A stretch of 64,000 bases of DNA from Styela clava (lineage: Eukaryota; Chordata; Ascidiacea; Stolidobranchia; Styelidae), in contig NC_135263.1 of the NCBI RefSeq assembly GCF_964204865.1, forward strand, positions 6,822,501 to 6,886,500. The letters run 5' to 3'. Positions 9,123 to 19,407 of this stretch are shown here, one piece after another. Position 1 is the first letter of the stretch; each line of letters opens with the position of its first letter. Position numbers and translations under genes: made by a program. The notes under the pieces are model-generated. The model did not search any database. It had not been told where the DNA came from and saw only the letters and a list, made by a program, of their open reading frames with translations.

Positions 9123-12119
9123 ATGTCGAGTTATTGTAATAATGTATTAGTAAACAATCCTACTTGTGAAAACAGTTTGAAACACTGTGAACAATTTAAT
9201 AGTTGCCTGTGTAGCAATATTGAAGTTTCAGATTTGAGTAACATTTCATCTGATTCCGATTTAACGATTATCCATGTAAATATTCGCTCTATTCAAAAAA
9301 ATATTGACCAACTTACTATACTATTGTCCAAATTCTCTATTTCTCCCCATGTTATAGCCATTAGCGAAACGAAATTGCATAAAAATTCTGCAATTATAAG
9401 CCTCGACGGGTATAAATTTTTTCATGTCACTTCTGCCTCGAAATCTGGCGGTGTTGGTGTTTTCATCAGAGATGATGTTAAATCTACAGAGTCCCCAGAA
9501 TATCATTTAAATTATCCTAATTGTGAAGATCTCTGGTTAGAAATTAGCTTGGCTAATATGGATAAAAATTTGAGTATTGGCATAATATACAAACACCCTA
9601 AAAATGATATCCCTGCTTTTACAAGCATATTTGAAAACTGTCTCACAAAATTAACAAGTAAACCCTTTATAATAATGGGCGACTTTAATATAAATTTATT
9701 CGCAACATCGAGTAGCACTCAAATTACAAACTACTCTAACATGCTAATTGCTCACAATTCAATCTCACTAATTACCAAACCAACTAGAGTCACACAAACA
9801 TCATCCACACTTATTGATCATTTTTATTCCAATATAACAAATAAAAAATTAGATTCTTATGTTATTAGATCAGACATTACAGATCATTATCCCATCATGT
9901 GCTGTATAAGTGGCATCAAACCACTTAGTAGAAATGATCTCATCATAACGAGAGATATGTCTGCTTTTTGCATTGAAGAGTTTCGCTCAGATACGCTAAA
10001 CTTGATAAACAATCGCTTTCGTTCATTATATTTGAATTCTCAAAACTATAACGCAATATTTGATGAATTCACCCAATCTTTTGTTGGTCTAATCAATAAT
10101 CACGCCCCATTTCGACCCTTGTCGCGCCGTAAAAAAAGAATAAAGCTAAAGCCATGGATTACGAAAGGAATACTCAATAGTATTCGCATAAGAAATAAGA
10201 TGTTCAAGTCACATTATCTAAATGGCAATAGTTCCCAATGCTCTTATTTTAAAAAGTATCGCAACGTACTGAAACACACTATTGATAATGCTAAACAAAT
10301 CTATTATCAAAACCGTATTGCTTTCTATAAAGGAAACCCGAAATCAACATGGCGAATTGTTAATGAAATTGCATCCACAAAAAATAAATCTAGGCAAAAT
10401 ATTGATGTAATTCATCTGGAAAATGGCATTACTATAAATGATAATCATTTGATCGCGCAAGAATTTAATAAGTATTTTTCTACTGTTGGTTCCGCTCTTT
10501 CTGAAAAGTTCGGTAATGACATGGATGGCTTCAAAATTTACCTTGGCAAACGAGTAAACCAATCCATATTCTTGAGTCCAGCAACGATGAACGAACTAAC
10601 TATAGAATTAGCTACCCTGCGGGTCGGGAAGGCAATTGGGGCAGACGGCATTCCCAGTCGCTTTCTCAGATATGTTGCAGATATATTATCACCATGTCTG
10701 ACAGAGTTCTTTAACAGCTCGCTTCGATTAGGCATTTTCCCATCTTCATTGAAAATCGCCAGAGTCATTCCGATCTTTAAATCTGGTAATACAAAACATG
10801 TATCAAATTATAGACCCATATCTATTCTATCTGCTATTAACAAGGTATTCGAACGCTTAATTAATAGGAGGCTAATGGATTTTTTCACAAAACATAGTGT
10901 ACTTAATAAATCACAGTTTGGTTTTCAAGCCAAACATTCCACTTCGCATGCAATTCTAGACACTATATCCCATATATACGATAAATTAGAGAAAAAAGAA
11001 TATATTAGTGCAACTTTCTTAGATCTTAAGAAAGCTTTTGACACTGTTAATCACCAAATCTTAGTCTATAAGCTGTGGCATTATGGAATTAGAGGAGTAG
11101 CGAGCCAACTCCTGGCAAATTACCTGACAAATAGAACACAATTTGTTCAAATGGGTTCATACTGTTCCCCCACCTTACATGTGACTCATGGAGTCCCACA
11201 AGGATCATGCTTGGCCCCGACATTATTCCTTATTTTCATCAACGATCTTGCACACAGCTCCTCATTATTTACAAAATTATTTGCTGATGATTCCAATCTT
11301 CTAGATAGCGACAAGTCTCCGGATGTGCTTCAGTCCAGAGTGAACACTGAAATAAGAAAAGTAGCAAATTGGATGAAACAAAACAAATTAACATTAAATG
11401 TAAATAAATCAAAAACTATGTTGTTTGCTCCAAGTAAATCCAAATCACAGACATCTGTGAAAATTGAGATTGAAGGAACTATTCTTGACAACGTTAGCTC
11501 ATTCAAATATCTTGGCATCCACATTGATAACAAACTGCAATGGGACATTCAAATAACCAACACTGCTGTTAAATTAGCCAAGGCGGTAGGAATGCTTTAT
11601 CGGCTTAGGCGTTATACTTCTCTGTCTACGTTACGCATGATATACTTCGCTCTGTTTCAATCTCATTTGCAATATGGTATTATAGCTTGGGGATCAGCTA
11701 ATAAAACTTTGTTACACCGGATTGAAGTATTACAGAACAGGGCTATCCGTGCTTTGACCCATGCTGGACCAATGTCAAGATTAGATCCTCTTTACCATAA
11801 GAATCAAATAATCAAAATGTCAGACATTTATAAAATCGAGATACTGAAACTCATGCACCAACACCTAAACAATAAACTGCCTATGGCTTTTAAATACTAT
11901 TTTGTCAAACAGATGAGTGTTCACTCTCATTCAACTCGTTCCGCTGCCAATAGCTCATACCATGTGCCTCGCTTTTCTACCAATCGTTCACAAAGCTCTA
12001 TTAAATTCATCGGTGTGAAACTCTGGAATACGCTCCAAGACACACTTCGCTCTAAGACTTATAATTCATTCAAAAAAGCACTAAAATTTCTTTACTTAGA
12101 TTCTTATATCTGTCAGTAG
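9123..12119 (+). CDS. LINE ORF2: apurinic-type endonuclease and reverse transcriptase
   Basis: This 998-residue enzyme nicks target DNA and copies the element RNA at the nick. Residues about 45-260 are an endonuclease/exonuclease/phosphatase domain: HVNIRS near 50, an ISETK box near 79, GDFNIN near 186 and SDITDHYP near 248, the last holding the catalytic D/H pair. The reverse transcriptase spans about 540-790, with ANYRPIS-like SNYRPISIL, FLDLKKAFDTVNH near 632, HGVPQGSCLAP near 690 and the catalytic FADD near 719. The C-terminal 200 residues contain the region HSHSTRSAAN and a final KLWNTLQ block that recurs in Crack/Daphne-type elements. No stop or frameshift is present over nearly 3 kb, which is strong evidence of recent insertion. 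There is no RNase H domain, as is normal for this group. Confidence 0.93.
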   Translation: MSSYCNNVLVNNPTCENSLKHCEQFNSCLCSNIEVSDLSNISSDSDLTIIHVNIRSIQKNIDQLTILLSKFSISPHVIAISETKLHKNSAIISLDGYKFFHVTSASKSGGVGVFIRDDVKSTESPEYHLNYPNCEDLWLEISLANMDKNLSIGIIYKHPKNDIPAFTSIFENCLTKLTSKPFIIMGDFNINLFATSSSTQITNYSNMLIAHNSISLITKPTRVTQTSSTLIDHFYSNITNKKLDSYVIRSDITDHYPIMCCISGIKPLSRNDLIITRDMSAFCIEEFRSDTLNLINNRFRSLYLNSQNYNAIFDEFTQSFVGLINNHAPFRPLSRRKKRIKLKPWITKGILNSIRIRNKMFKSHYLNGNSSQCSYFKKYRNVLKHTIDNAKQIYYQNRIAFYKGNPKSTWRIVNEIASTKNKSRQNIDVIHLENGITINDNHLIAQEFNKYFSTVGSALSEKFGNDMDGFKIYLGKRVNQSIFLSPATMNELTIELATLRVGKAIGADGIPSRFLRYVADILSPCLTEFFNSSLRLGIFPSSLKIARVIPIFKSGNTKHVSNYRPISILSAINKVFERLINRRLMDFFTKHSVLNKSQFGFQAKHSTSHAILDTISHIYDKLEKKEYISATFLDLKKAFDTVNHQILVYKLWHYGIRGVASQLLANYLTNRTQFVQMGSYCSPTLHVTHGVPQGSCLAPTLFLIFINDLAHSSSLFTKLFADDSNLLDSDKSPDVLQSRVNTEIRKVANWMKQNKLTLNVNKSKTMLFAPSKSKSQTSVKIEIEGTILDNVSSFKYLGIHIDNKLQWDIQITNTAVKLAKAVGMLYRLRRYTSLSTLRMIYFALFQSHLQYGIIAWGSANKTLLHRIEVLQNRAIRALTHAGPMSRLDPLYHKNQIIKMSDIYKIEILKLMHQHLNNKLPMAFKYYFVKQMSVHSHSTRSAANSSYHVPRFSTNRSQSSIKFIGVKLWNTLQDTLRSKTYNSFKKALKFLYLDSYICQ

Positions 12120-13067
12120 GCTGGCAGAGTTGAAATGTATCTCAGACTGTTTGAAACTCACTTTTTTCAAATTATGGGTGTTACCTTCATCTTGTCATTA
12201 TTCTCATGATATGCTATCACTATCCTTGTATTATTATTATTTTATTTGCTCTTCAATACTGTGGTATACTCCAATAGTATGTGCTGCTCACAGAGCATGA
12301 CTTTCTCTCACAAAGCACTTGTGTTTCTTACCTTTATTTGCTCAAGATTCTATAATAAGCTAGGTATCCTTTCACCTTATTGATTTCCATTACTGCTATT
12401 TTATTATTTAATAGCATGTGCTCCTTATGAAAGTCACTTCACAAAATAACTGTATTATGAACTCTTATAACAAAGACAAAATTCAAAAACTTTAGTTACC
12501 TCTAATAGTCATTGCTTCTTTAATATGCTTTCATCCATTGTAGTTCACATATGTCGTTTAATATTTTCCAATATATATGTGCTCTTTGCAATCCAAAATA
12601 AATTGAATATGTCTTTTTCTTAATCATAATTCATTGGTTATATTAGTAGTTCCACTGCTGCTGCTGCAGGGAATTCCCCAAGTAGTCAACAACATTATGC
12701 TGCGTCACGCACGTCAGCAATTTCTTTGTTGTTGGCGTGCTCGGTGGAGCATGGCGTTGAGTTGTTTAAATTCGTCAATGCTTTTTTCTATTTAATCGAA
12801 TCTTCTGTTCTCACGTACATTTTAGTTCCCAAATTGTTTCATTTATTTTTGCTGATTTATTTCTGTATTGTTTGACTTAATCTGCTTCTATAATGGTGTC
12901 GCTGACATGATGACTTTTGATAGTCTTTTCGCGATCCCTCGTCTATTGCAGTCCAAATATTGTACCTCTTTCTTTCAATGTATTTATTTAATTTTTACCA
13001 TTTGTTTAAATGTACAATGTTTTTGCACGACGAAAAATAAATATCTGAATCTGAATCTGAATCTGAA
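12120..13067 (+). other. LINE 3' untranslated region with hexamer tail
   Basis: About 950 bases follow the ORF2 stop and carry no coding sequence I can support. The region is T-rich, contains a CTG run near 12656 and a central GC-richer patch (12650-12760), and ends AAAAATAAATAT followed by about four CTGAAT units (13044-13067). Such short-unit tails, rather than poly(A), are typical of CR1/L2/Crack-type LINEs and mark the 3' end recognised by the reverse transcriptase. Confidence 0.75.
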
Positions 13068-13342
13068 TTTACGGAAAAGACGCTTTTACTACAAGAAATA
13101 TGTGCTACGATCTGTCCTATATTCTCCACATTTTCGGCACTGAACAATGACTTCTGCATGACGTAACAATTGAATTAAACCAGCTGTTAGCGAGCGGATG
13201 AATATTAGTTATTTCTGCTCGACCTTGCGCTGAGTTGGGCAGGCTTTCCATAGCCCTGTTTAGTTATTATTAGTTAAGTTATGCTAAGACGTTGTTGAAA
13301 AATGTATAAGTAAATTATTAAACACTTGTAGATCCTTACCAC
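13068..13342. repeat. Left terminal inverted repeat, inner part
   Basis: The left TIR resumes after the LINE. It pairs with the reverse complement of about 15446-15736. Matching blocks include AAAAGACGCTTTTACTACAA, TTTCCATAG and TATTAAACACTTGTA. The match has small indels and fades after about 13342. Confidence 0.8.
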
Positions 13343-13345
13343 GGA

Positions 13346-13420
13346 TATGGGCCGTGAGACGAAACCATGAAAACGCCCAGAAAATGAGTTTCGTAGCGCA
13401 CATCTGGTAACTAAATAAAT
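13346..13420. repeat. Third copy of the long-TIR element's terminal motif
   Basis: The stretch GGGCCGTGAGACGAAACC, followed by GAAAACGCCCAGAAAATGAG and GTAGCGCACATCTGGTAACTA, is a diverged copy of the outer left end at 7783-7857, in the same orientation. It lies directly inside the inner edge of the left TIR. It may be the start of an older related element into which the present ends were copied, or an internal duplication of the end. No matching internal right end was found. Confidence 0.65.
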
Positions 13421-14349
13421 TCTTCAGTTTTGTGTGAAAACGAACATAATGAACGCATTACAGCTTGTTCCACAATCCTGGTGCGAAATTGAATATAAGA
13501 GGTTCCCGGAAATTCAATACCCATAAGTTTACAACGCATACATAAGAACTATACAATTCGAGAGCCCTACAGCACACTAACACAAATGTATTCCTGTAAT
13601 GTTTTGCCTGACCAAAATCGGACTTCCTCAGTCAATCATAATTTATTAGGTAGATTACGAAAAATATGGCATACATGTAACCAACAACAAAAAATACTTT
13701 AATTGTGTGACAGGAGTCGGGAGTGACCTCGAAAGCAGCGACACCAACAACGCTGATTCACATTTGAGAATAAATTTTATGTAATAACCACAAGCAGTTT
13801 ACAACAAGAACAGCATAAAAATCTACATCCATTTTATAGAAGCTATCAAGTATCAAACGTATTTATTTTTAAGCAATGAAGTCACAAATTAACATCGTGA
13901 GCACGAAAACACAAATAAATCAGTTATTTCTCACTTAGAAATTTACCGCAAAAGTCAAGAAAATTAAATGAATGTACAATATGTACATAACATAGTGAAC
14001 AGAAATATTACAATTTACAATTAATCTTTTTTTAGTTTATGTGGTTATGTATTTGAACAAAGGCAATAATATTTCTAGAAACAGGACTACGACACTAACA
14101 AATGTCCGAAAAAAAAACAAATGTATGATACTTATTAAATCAACTGTAATATATAATTCACTTTCTTCTGAATTGTTTTCGAAATCCACTATCTAAAAAA
14201 TCGACTTTTCCTCTATAGGTGTACTGTGATTTCTGCAGTCAATACAAAAACAAAAATCTGTGCAATTTAAGTTGATTTTGGCACACTTTCATAAATTATT
14301 TTGACTATTTTTCTTTCTGTCTTTGCAGTTTGCCAACTCAAGAACTGAT

Positions 14350-14790
14350 TTGAGGGCCACATGCTTCTTCAGTGAATCATTGTTGGGTGGAGAGTATAAT
14401 CCTTATGTTTGACAGTGTTAAATAGACGTGCCCTGGTATCATTTACATTCTTCATATCCTCTTCAAATTCCTCAGCTTTATTTATTAATACCCCGTTAAA
14501 CTCAAAAGATCTTCATAGTCGAGGGAAAAAAATGAATTGAAAATCTCAATGAAGTCTCCAACATGAATTTGATGGGCAGTTCCAATTGCAGAAAAGTGCT
14601 AGAGTATTTCAATATGAATAGCCCATCCAAGCTGTTTGCAACTATTATGATTCTCATATACCTTTAAGCTTCAAGACTTCTTGTTTAATCCATTTTATAG
14701 CACTGATAGCAGCAGGGATCAAAGCCTGCGTTAGGTCGGATTGGTGGAACATTGCCGTTTTCTTTTGTAGTACAGTATCTAAAATAAGGA
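14350..14790 (-). pseudogene. Decayed unidentified coding remnant in the long-TIR element
   Basis: Read on the minus strand, two stretches look protein-like despite stops. One is AMFHQSDLTQALIPAAISAI followed by KWIKQEVLKLKG (about 14670-14770). The other, one frame over, contains CKQLGWAIHIEIL and HVGDFIEIFNSFFSLDYEDL (about 14500-14650). A third short piece, AEEFEEDMKNVNDTRARLFN, lies near 14420-14480. I do not recognise a family. It may be the remains of the element's own transposase or of captured host exons. The frame breaks make any gene model unsafe. Confidence 0.35.
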
Positions 14791-15445
14791 AGAAAATAAT
14801 ATTTGGAGCAGCATGATTTTAAAAATACCCCTAAATACTAACTAATACCTTGAATACATAATGCATTTTATCTGATGTACTAAATGAGCGTATATATGCT
14901 CATTGCATGTTCTACAGTCCAGCAGTGTTTGCATACCATTACTAGACTATATCTACACTAAATTTTGATATACCACAGTCTGAAATGTCCTATGACAGTA
15001 TGAGTATGGACTATAGACTATATTTTGAAACATCAACTGTTTGTCTACAACTTCATTTCTCACCTCTCAATCATTTCCAATGCTACCTTTCTTTCCACTC
15101 CGGCATAACTTATCATTGCTTCCCAGGTTCTTGTCGACTCTATGAATTTAGATTTAGACCAACCGACATTAGTAAAATTGATTAATTTCTTCTCTTTCAC
15201 ACAACCGTGCATTACAGAAACAGCCATTCATTTCTATTTCCAAATATGCTGTGGCCTATATAGTAGTATAAGTCTGCTGAATAGTCAAGAAGAGTCATTA
15301 AATTAATCATAAACATTTCATGCAAGCCAGAAAATATCGTTGTTTGTGACATATTATTCTAGGTCTAGCCTTCCTTGGAGTTACCGCACCGTACGGTACC
15401 TATTTAACAACGTCTTATGAGCTAGTGCTCAACTAAAATTGCTAT

Positions 15446-15880
15446 TTATGGCAAGGATATACAAGTGTTTAATATCTTACCTATACTTTTCAACACCTCC
15501 TTAGAATAACTGGACTAATATTACCGGTAACTGAAAAAAACTATGGAAAGGCTACTCAACGCAAAAGCGAGCAGTTGAGTACATCTGATATTCATCCGAC
15601 CACTGGGGATCCACCTACAGCTGACTAACTTGACTGTTACGTCGTGCAGAAGTCTGCGTTCATTGGCCCATGATACCGGAAAAGCAGAGAAAATAGGACA
15701 GATGGTAACACATATTTATTGTAGTAAAAGCGTCTTTTCTGTAAAACGTGCAACTTTTGGAAGTGGGAACAAGGCAATATTTGTTACTAAATTTCTAAGG
15801 AACATTTTAAAATCATTTTCAGGTAGTTACCTGATGTGCGCTACGAAACTGAAAGATAAATGGCCTCGGCTCGCGGCCTA
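15446..15880. repeat. Right terminal inverted repeat of the long-TIR element
   Basis: This 435-bp uninterrupted arm, the inverse of 7783-7926 plus 13068-13342, ends CTCGGCTCGCGGCCTA immediately before the GTA duplication at 15881. Because it is intact it shows what the left arm looked like before the LINE inserted. Confidence 0.85.
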
Positions 15881-16421
15881 GTAGTGGATTTTAGCCTATC
15901 TTATCACAGCTATTTCTAGACAATTTTTGATTACTGCAAATCCTAAGAAGGCAAAATGATGATTGACTTATTTGATTCACACTCAAATTTCGGAATCACG
16001 ACCAAAAACTAACGAATAGCATTCAAAATCGCAAAAACGAGGTATTGTTTGAAACCATGACTGAAAATCTGTCCGAGTGACAAACGTGTCTGTGCGGGAG
16101 GGTCTATTGTTACGTCACTTTTTGTATCTTGCTGATTGGCCAATGCTACGAAATGAACAAGAAAGTCGATGCTCGGGAAACATCCCTTAGAAAAAAATTC
16201 GCCATATTTTTGTGTTATTGCGGGTCAGATGAAAGGACGCCGCGGGCCGTAGTTTGGTGACCCCTGGTCTATATAAACCGAAATATAACAAAAAGGATGA
16301 TTTCGGAATCAGAATAAACCTACATAAATTATAAAATCCACATGATTTTGAGACAAAAAATGACCTCGTATGCGTTATTTAACTGGATGTCCGGTGCAGA
16401 GATCGAGTATATCTGCGATTT

Positions 16422-16495
16422 GTACCAAGATGGCGCACAACCTGAACATTGTATGTTTACCAGGTTAGGGTTCAGGATGTGCGCCATTTTGGACC
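16422..16495. repeat. Imperfect hairpin-forming inverted repeat
   Basis: The left arm 16422-16447 (containing AAGATGGCGCACAACCTGAAC) pairs with the right arm 16470-16495 (GTTCAGGATGTGCGCCATTTT) at about 22 of 26 positions, around a 22-base loop. The pattern looks like a small fold-back element or the core of a MITE. No flanking target duplication was identified. Confidence 0.6.
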
Positions 16496-16759
16496 GAATA
16501 CTTCAAATGCATTTTAAAAAAATTGCTCAACATTATATACTCCGCACCCACCTGGGTATCACTATATATGTCATATACATTATATCTAAACAATAAATAA
16601 AACTTTATGTCCCAAAACAATGTCAAGGCCCGATTATGCCGGACTATTAGTGAGTCCGGGCCGCATCAGTTTTTTCACAATGAAAGCATTAAACTTAAAA
16701 AGTTAAATCTTTTTCTCTGTTTTTCTATACGCAAAACATGTCAAAAACATAAATGTAAG

Positions 16760-17260
16760 TAATTCCGCGATGGATCTTTCCCCGAGCATCTACTTCTTTG
16801 TTTATTCCGTAACATGGGATAATCAGCAAGACGCAAAAAGTGACGTAACAATAGACTTTTTCGCAAACGCTCAGACACTTGTCACTCAGAAAGGCATGTT
16901 TTAAACATTACCTCGTTCTCGCATGCTATTTGTTAGTTTTGGGTTGTGTTTCAGAAATTCAAGTATGAATCAAAGAACTCAATGATCATTCTGATTGCTT
17001 GGGCGTCGTAGCTTAATTGCCGTAATCAAAAATTAGTCTAGAAATAGCTGTGATAGACTAGGCTAAACTTCTCTACCGGTACTGTTGAAAAACAGGTTGT
17101 TGAATGTTTTGAATCAAAAAGATGACGTGAAACATATATCCCAGTTTATAGACTTCAACTCGCGAAGCCACCTCTAAAATAAGCACCAAGAATTTGCAAT
17201 GGCAAAGTATAAGAAAATTTTCTTCGGGGTCAAAGGTCCATCGAACATCATGCCTACAGG
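16760..17260. repeat. hAT-derived repeat, inverted relative to 15890-16140
   Basis: The first part (16830-17100) is the reverse complement of the subterminal hAT sequence at 3290-3540 and 15890-16140: shared blocks around TGACGTAACAATAGAC, CATTACCTCG and TAGAAATAGCTGTGATAGAC. The whole segment recurs in the same direction at about 17935-18340, including the words CCATCGAACATC/CCATCAAGCAGT at their ends. No coding frame is supported. Confidence 0.65.
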
Positions 17261-17286
17261 TACGGTACTAGTAGGTTACCGTACCG

Positions 17287-17728
17287 CAGGGGTTCCCAAA
17301 CCGCGGGCCAAATCCGGCCCGCATAACAATTTAAAATGGCCCGTCGAGCCTAAGTGAAATACGTATTAGGTATTGGGATAACATAGCCATATGGCAGTAA
17401 TTCAGATATCAACCATACAAGAAAGCTTGAGATGTCAAATAACAAACATAAACTACACTCTGGAAACATATTTTATTTAAATCTTAAATAAAGAGATGGC
17501 AGCGTTCGTATTTCTGTATTGGAAAGAATCAAACTTCAGCGATTTGTCTTCTTTGTCAGCAAACCATCCTAATTATGAAGGAATACGTCATGAAGCATCA
17601 TTATGAGTTAACAAACATGTTTCAAAAAAATGTCATGACTAAATCATCGCGCACTACGCTCTTCCGGCCCGCGAACACCCTTCCGATTCTAATTTTGGCC
17701 CGCGGCCAATAAAGTTTGGGAACCCCTG
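17287..17728. mobile_element. Non-autonomous hAT (MITE), perfect 8-bp duplication
   Basis: A 442-bp element with ends CAGGGGTTCCCAAACCGCGG and, inverted, CAGGGGTTCCCAAACTTTAT. It is flanked on both sides by the identical 8-mer CCGTACCG (17279-17286 and 17729-17736). GGCCCGC blocks sit inside both ends, as in many hAT MITEs. It has no coding capacity. The perfect duplication suggests a fairly recent insertion. Confidence 0.9.
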
Positions 17729-17864
17729 CCGTACCGCATATTTCTTTCGGGGGATAGATTATGAAATATTTTGTTTTGCTCTACTTGTCCTGATCATATA
17801 TTAAATGCATCAATCATTCTAACTGAGCTGAGTGACTTACGGGCCGCACTGACATTAAACTTTC

Positions 17865-18340
17865 ATACCAAGGCGGGGGTCGCAAACTATCGTCCTGCGG
17901 GCCGCAATTGACCCGCGATTTTGAGACCCCTGGCTTAGACACTTTTCTCACTCAGACAAATTTTCAGGCGTGGTCATAAACATTACCTCGTTTTTGCGTT
18001 TTTGAACTCTATTCGTTAGTTTTCAGTTGTGTTTTGGAAATTCAAATATCAATCAGATAATTCAAGGATCACTCTGTCTTTTTTAATTTTAATTTAATTG
18101 CAGTAATAAAAAAATAGTGTAGATATAGATGTGATAGACTAGGGCTAGGCTAAAATTCTTTACCGGTACTTTTAAAAAACAGATTGTTGTACGCGATGAA
18201 TCATAATGATGGTTTGAAACAAATACCCCATTTTACATGCGCCAACTCGCGACACAACTCTTAAAATAAGCCCCGAAAATTTTGCAATGGTTAAGTATAG
18301 GAAGAATTTTTCGGGGGTGAAAGGTCCATCAAGCAGTATT
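17865..18340. repeat. hAT end and second copy of the 16760-17260 repeat
   Basis: Around 17876-17930 the pattern GGGGGTCGCAAACT, then GCGGGCCGCAATTGACCCGCG, then TGAGACCCCTGG looks like hAT end sequence, with palindromic GC-rich blocks. From about 17935 to 18340 the sequence is a diverged direct copy of 16860-17260. No gene is seen. Confidence 0.55.
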
Positions 18341-18344
18341 TTCC

Positions 18345-19205
18345 CACCCATATCCGATTGAAAATATGTTTGAATTGTTCAGCTTTCTCTTCAAACATAT
18401 GTTTAAAAATAACTGCAGATTAATTGATTACCAAATGTGAGGGTAATGGCTGAATTTTCTGACATATATGTAGCATTTTTTGTAATACTGTTTAGGCTGG
18501 TTTCAAAAAACCACCCGGCAGGAACAGGCCATAACATAGATATTTGGTTATCAGATATAGCCAACCGAGGCAAACAGATTCCGCATTCGATTTTTAGTTT
18601 TCTATGATGCATATATTCCCGACCAAAAAGATAGAAAGCTATTTAACATTTTTAACTAGACAAGCACATCATTCAACTTCGCTCCAGCTGGCCATAAAAC
18701 TAGTCAATTCAGTGACATTAGTGATGTAACAATATATATGTCAAAAGATTTTTCTGGTTTATTTTCATGATGAAACGACACAAAATGCGATTTTTAACAA
18801 ATCAAATCCCCCGTACATTTTTGATGTGCAATCCAAACGGGCAAATTCTTAAAGTTGCCGAATACTGTTGGATTCCATCGGTTGATATCTATGCAGAATT
18901 GCAGTCCCACAGTGACATCGCACTGCGATGATCAGTTTGTCGAACTGCTAGTTCATTTTGAGCGCTACGGCATATCGTATAGTAATAATGTGGCTAATAG
19001 GTGTACACATATTTATCCCCGTGGAGAGGAATTCACTAATTTTAATTATTCACTAACTGGACGATGCGTGGCATACATTTGCTTAAAGTGCATCGAAAGT
19101 CATGCATGAGCTCAACAAGTCAGTTTCGTTTTTTTGACTCGATCATCACCAGGGATGAAATTCCTTGCTCGCACTCCCGCGTAGAATGAGGAATTAGCGG
19201 TTCCA
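18345..19205. other. Intergenic, no feature recognised
   Basis: AT-rich sequence with only short chance reading frames on either strand. I see no repeat pairing, RNA gene or domain here. Confidence 0.5.
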
Positions 19206-19208
19206 TTA

Positions 19209-19376
19209 CATTTGAACCCATGACAATTGCACCTGTATGCTATTGCACCCATGAAATCTTTTTTGTTTCACGGATAGTTAAACCCATACTAACCCTAACC
19301 CATGGGTTTTAGCACCCGCATATAGATTGAACCCGTGGATATACGCATGGGTTCAAATGTACATGGGTTCAAATGT
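19209..19376. repeat. Small inverted-repeat element
   Basis: The left end CATTTGAACCCATG (19209-19222) is exactly inverse to CATGGGTTCAAATG, which occurs twice in tandem at the right end (19346-19359 and 19362-19375). The centre contains ACCCATACTAACCCTAACCC followed by ATGGGTT, itself partly palindromic. It is likely a MITE-like or satellite-derived unit. The CCCTAACCC word is not a telomere array. Confidence 0.55.
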
Positions 19377-19407
19377 ACGGTCATCGGAATTAGCAGCAAA
19401 GCAGTAG

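Larger units (their letters stand above)
7927..13067 (+). mobile_element. Full-length LINE, Crack/Daphne-like (CR1/L2 group)
   Basis: This two-ORF non-LTR retrotransposon of about 5.14 kb is inserted in the left TIR of the long-TIR element. The uninterrupted sequence in the right TIR (GCACG followed by TTTACAGAAAAG) gives both junctions. It has a short 5' leader (7927-8073), ORF1 (8074-9054), a 68-base gap, ORF2 (9123-12119), a 3' region of about 950 bases and a tail of CTGAAT hexamers without poly(A). The hexamer tail after AAATAAATAT and the apurinic-endonuclease/RT layout fit the Crack and Daphne groups. Both ORFs are fully open, so this is a young and possibly active copy. No clear target duplication is seen. 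Confidence 0.85.
7783..15880. mobile_element. Unassigned DNA transposon with >400-bp TIRs
   Basis: The element begins TAGGCCGCGAGCCGAGGCC and ends with its inverse, with GTA on both sides (7780-7782 and 15881-15883). The unoccupied site at 3279-3289 in duplication copy 1 has GTA once, so the limits are firm. The terminal inverted repeats are about 420-435 bp, far longer than usual for hAT or Harbinger. Without the LINE at 7927-13067 the element is about 2.95 kb. The 3-bp duplication could fit Harbinger, CACTA-like or Academ types, but I cannot see a recognisable transposase and leave the class open. The core (13343-15445) contains one extra copy of the terminal motif and a decayed minus-strand reading. 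Confidence 0.75.
7344..16266. mobile_element. hAT element, copy 2, carrying nested insertions
   Basis: The left end CAGTGGTCACCAAACTTTA lies at 7344 and the right end GTTTGGTGACCCCTG stops at 16266; these are inverted repeats of hAT type. The flanks GTATATAT (7336-7343) and GTCTATAT (16267-16274) match at 7 of 8 bases, as expected for an aged hAT target duplication. Without the nested element at 7783-15880 the hAT is only about 0.8 kb and shows no transposase, so it is a non-autonomous copy. The same left end occurs at 2911 in the first duplication copy. Confidence 0.8.

Noticed and set aside
15630..15881. 83-codon plus-strand frame
   Set aside because: It lies wholly in the right terminal inverted repeat of the long-TIR element and is mirrored in the left arm. 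No protein features.
19280..19310. Telomere-like CCCTAACCC words
   Set aside because: Only one or two units, inside a small inverted-repeat element; not an array.
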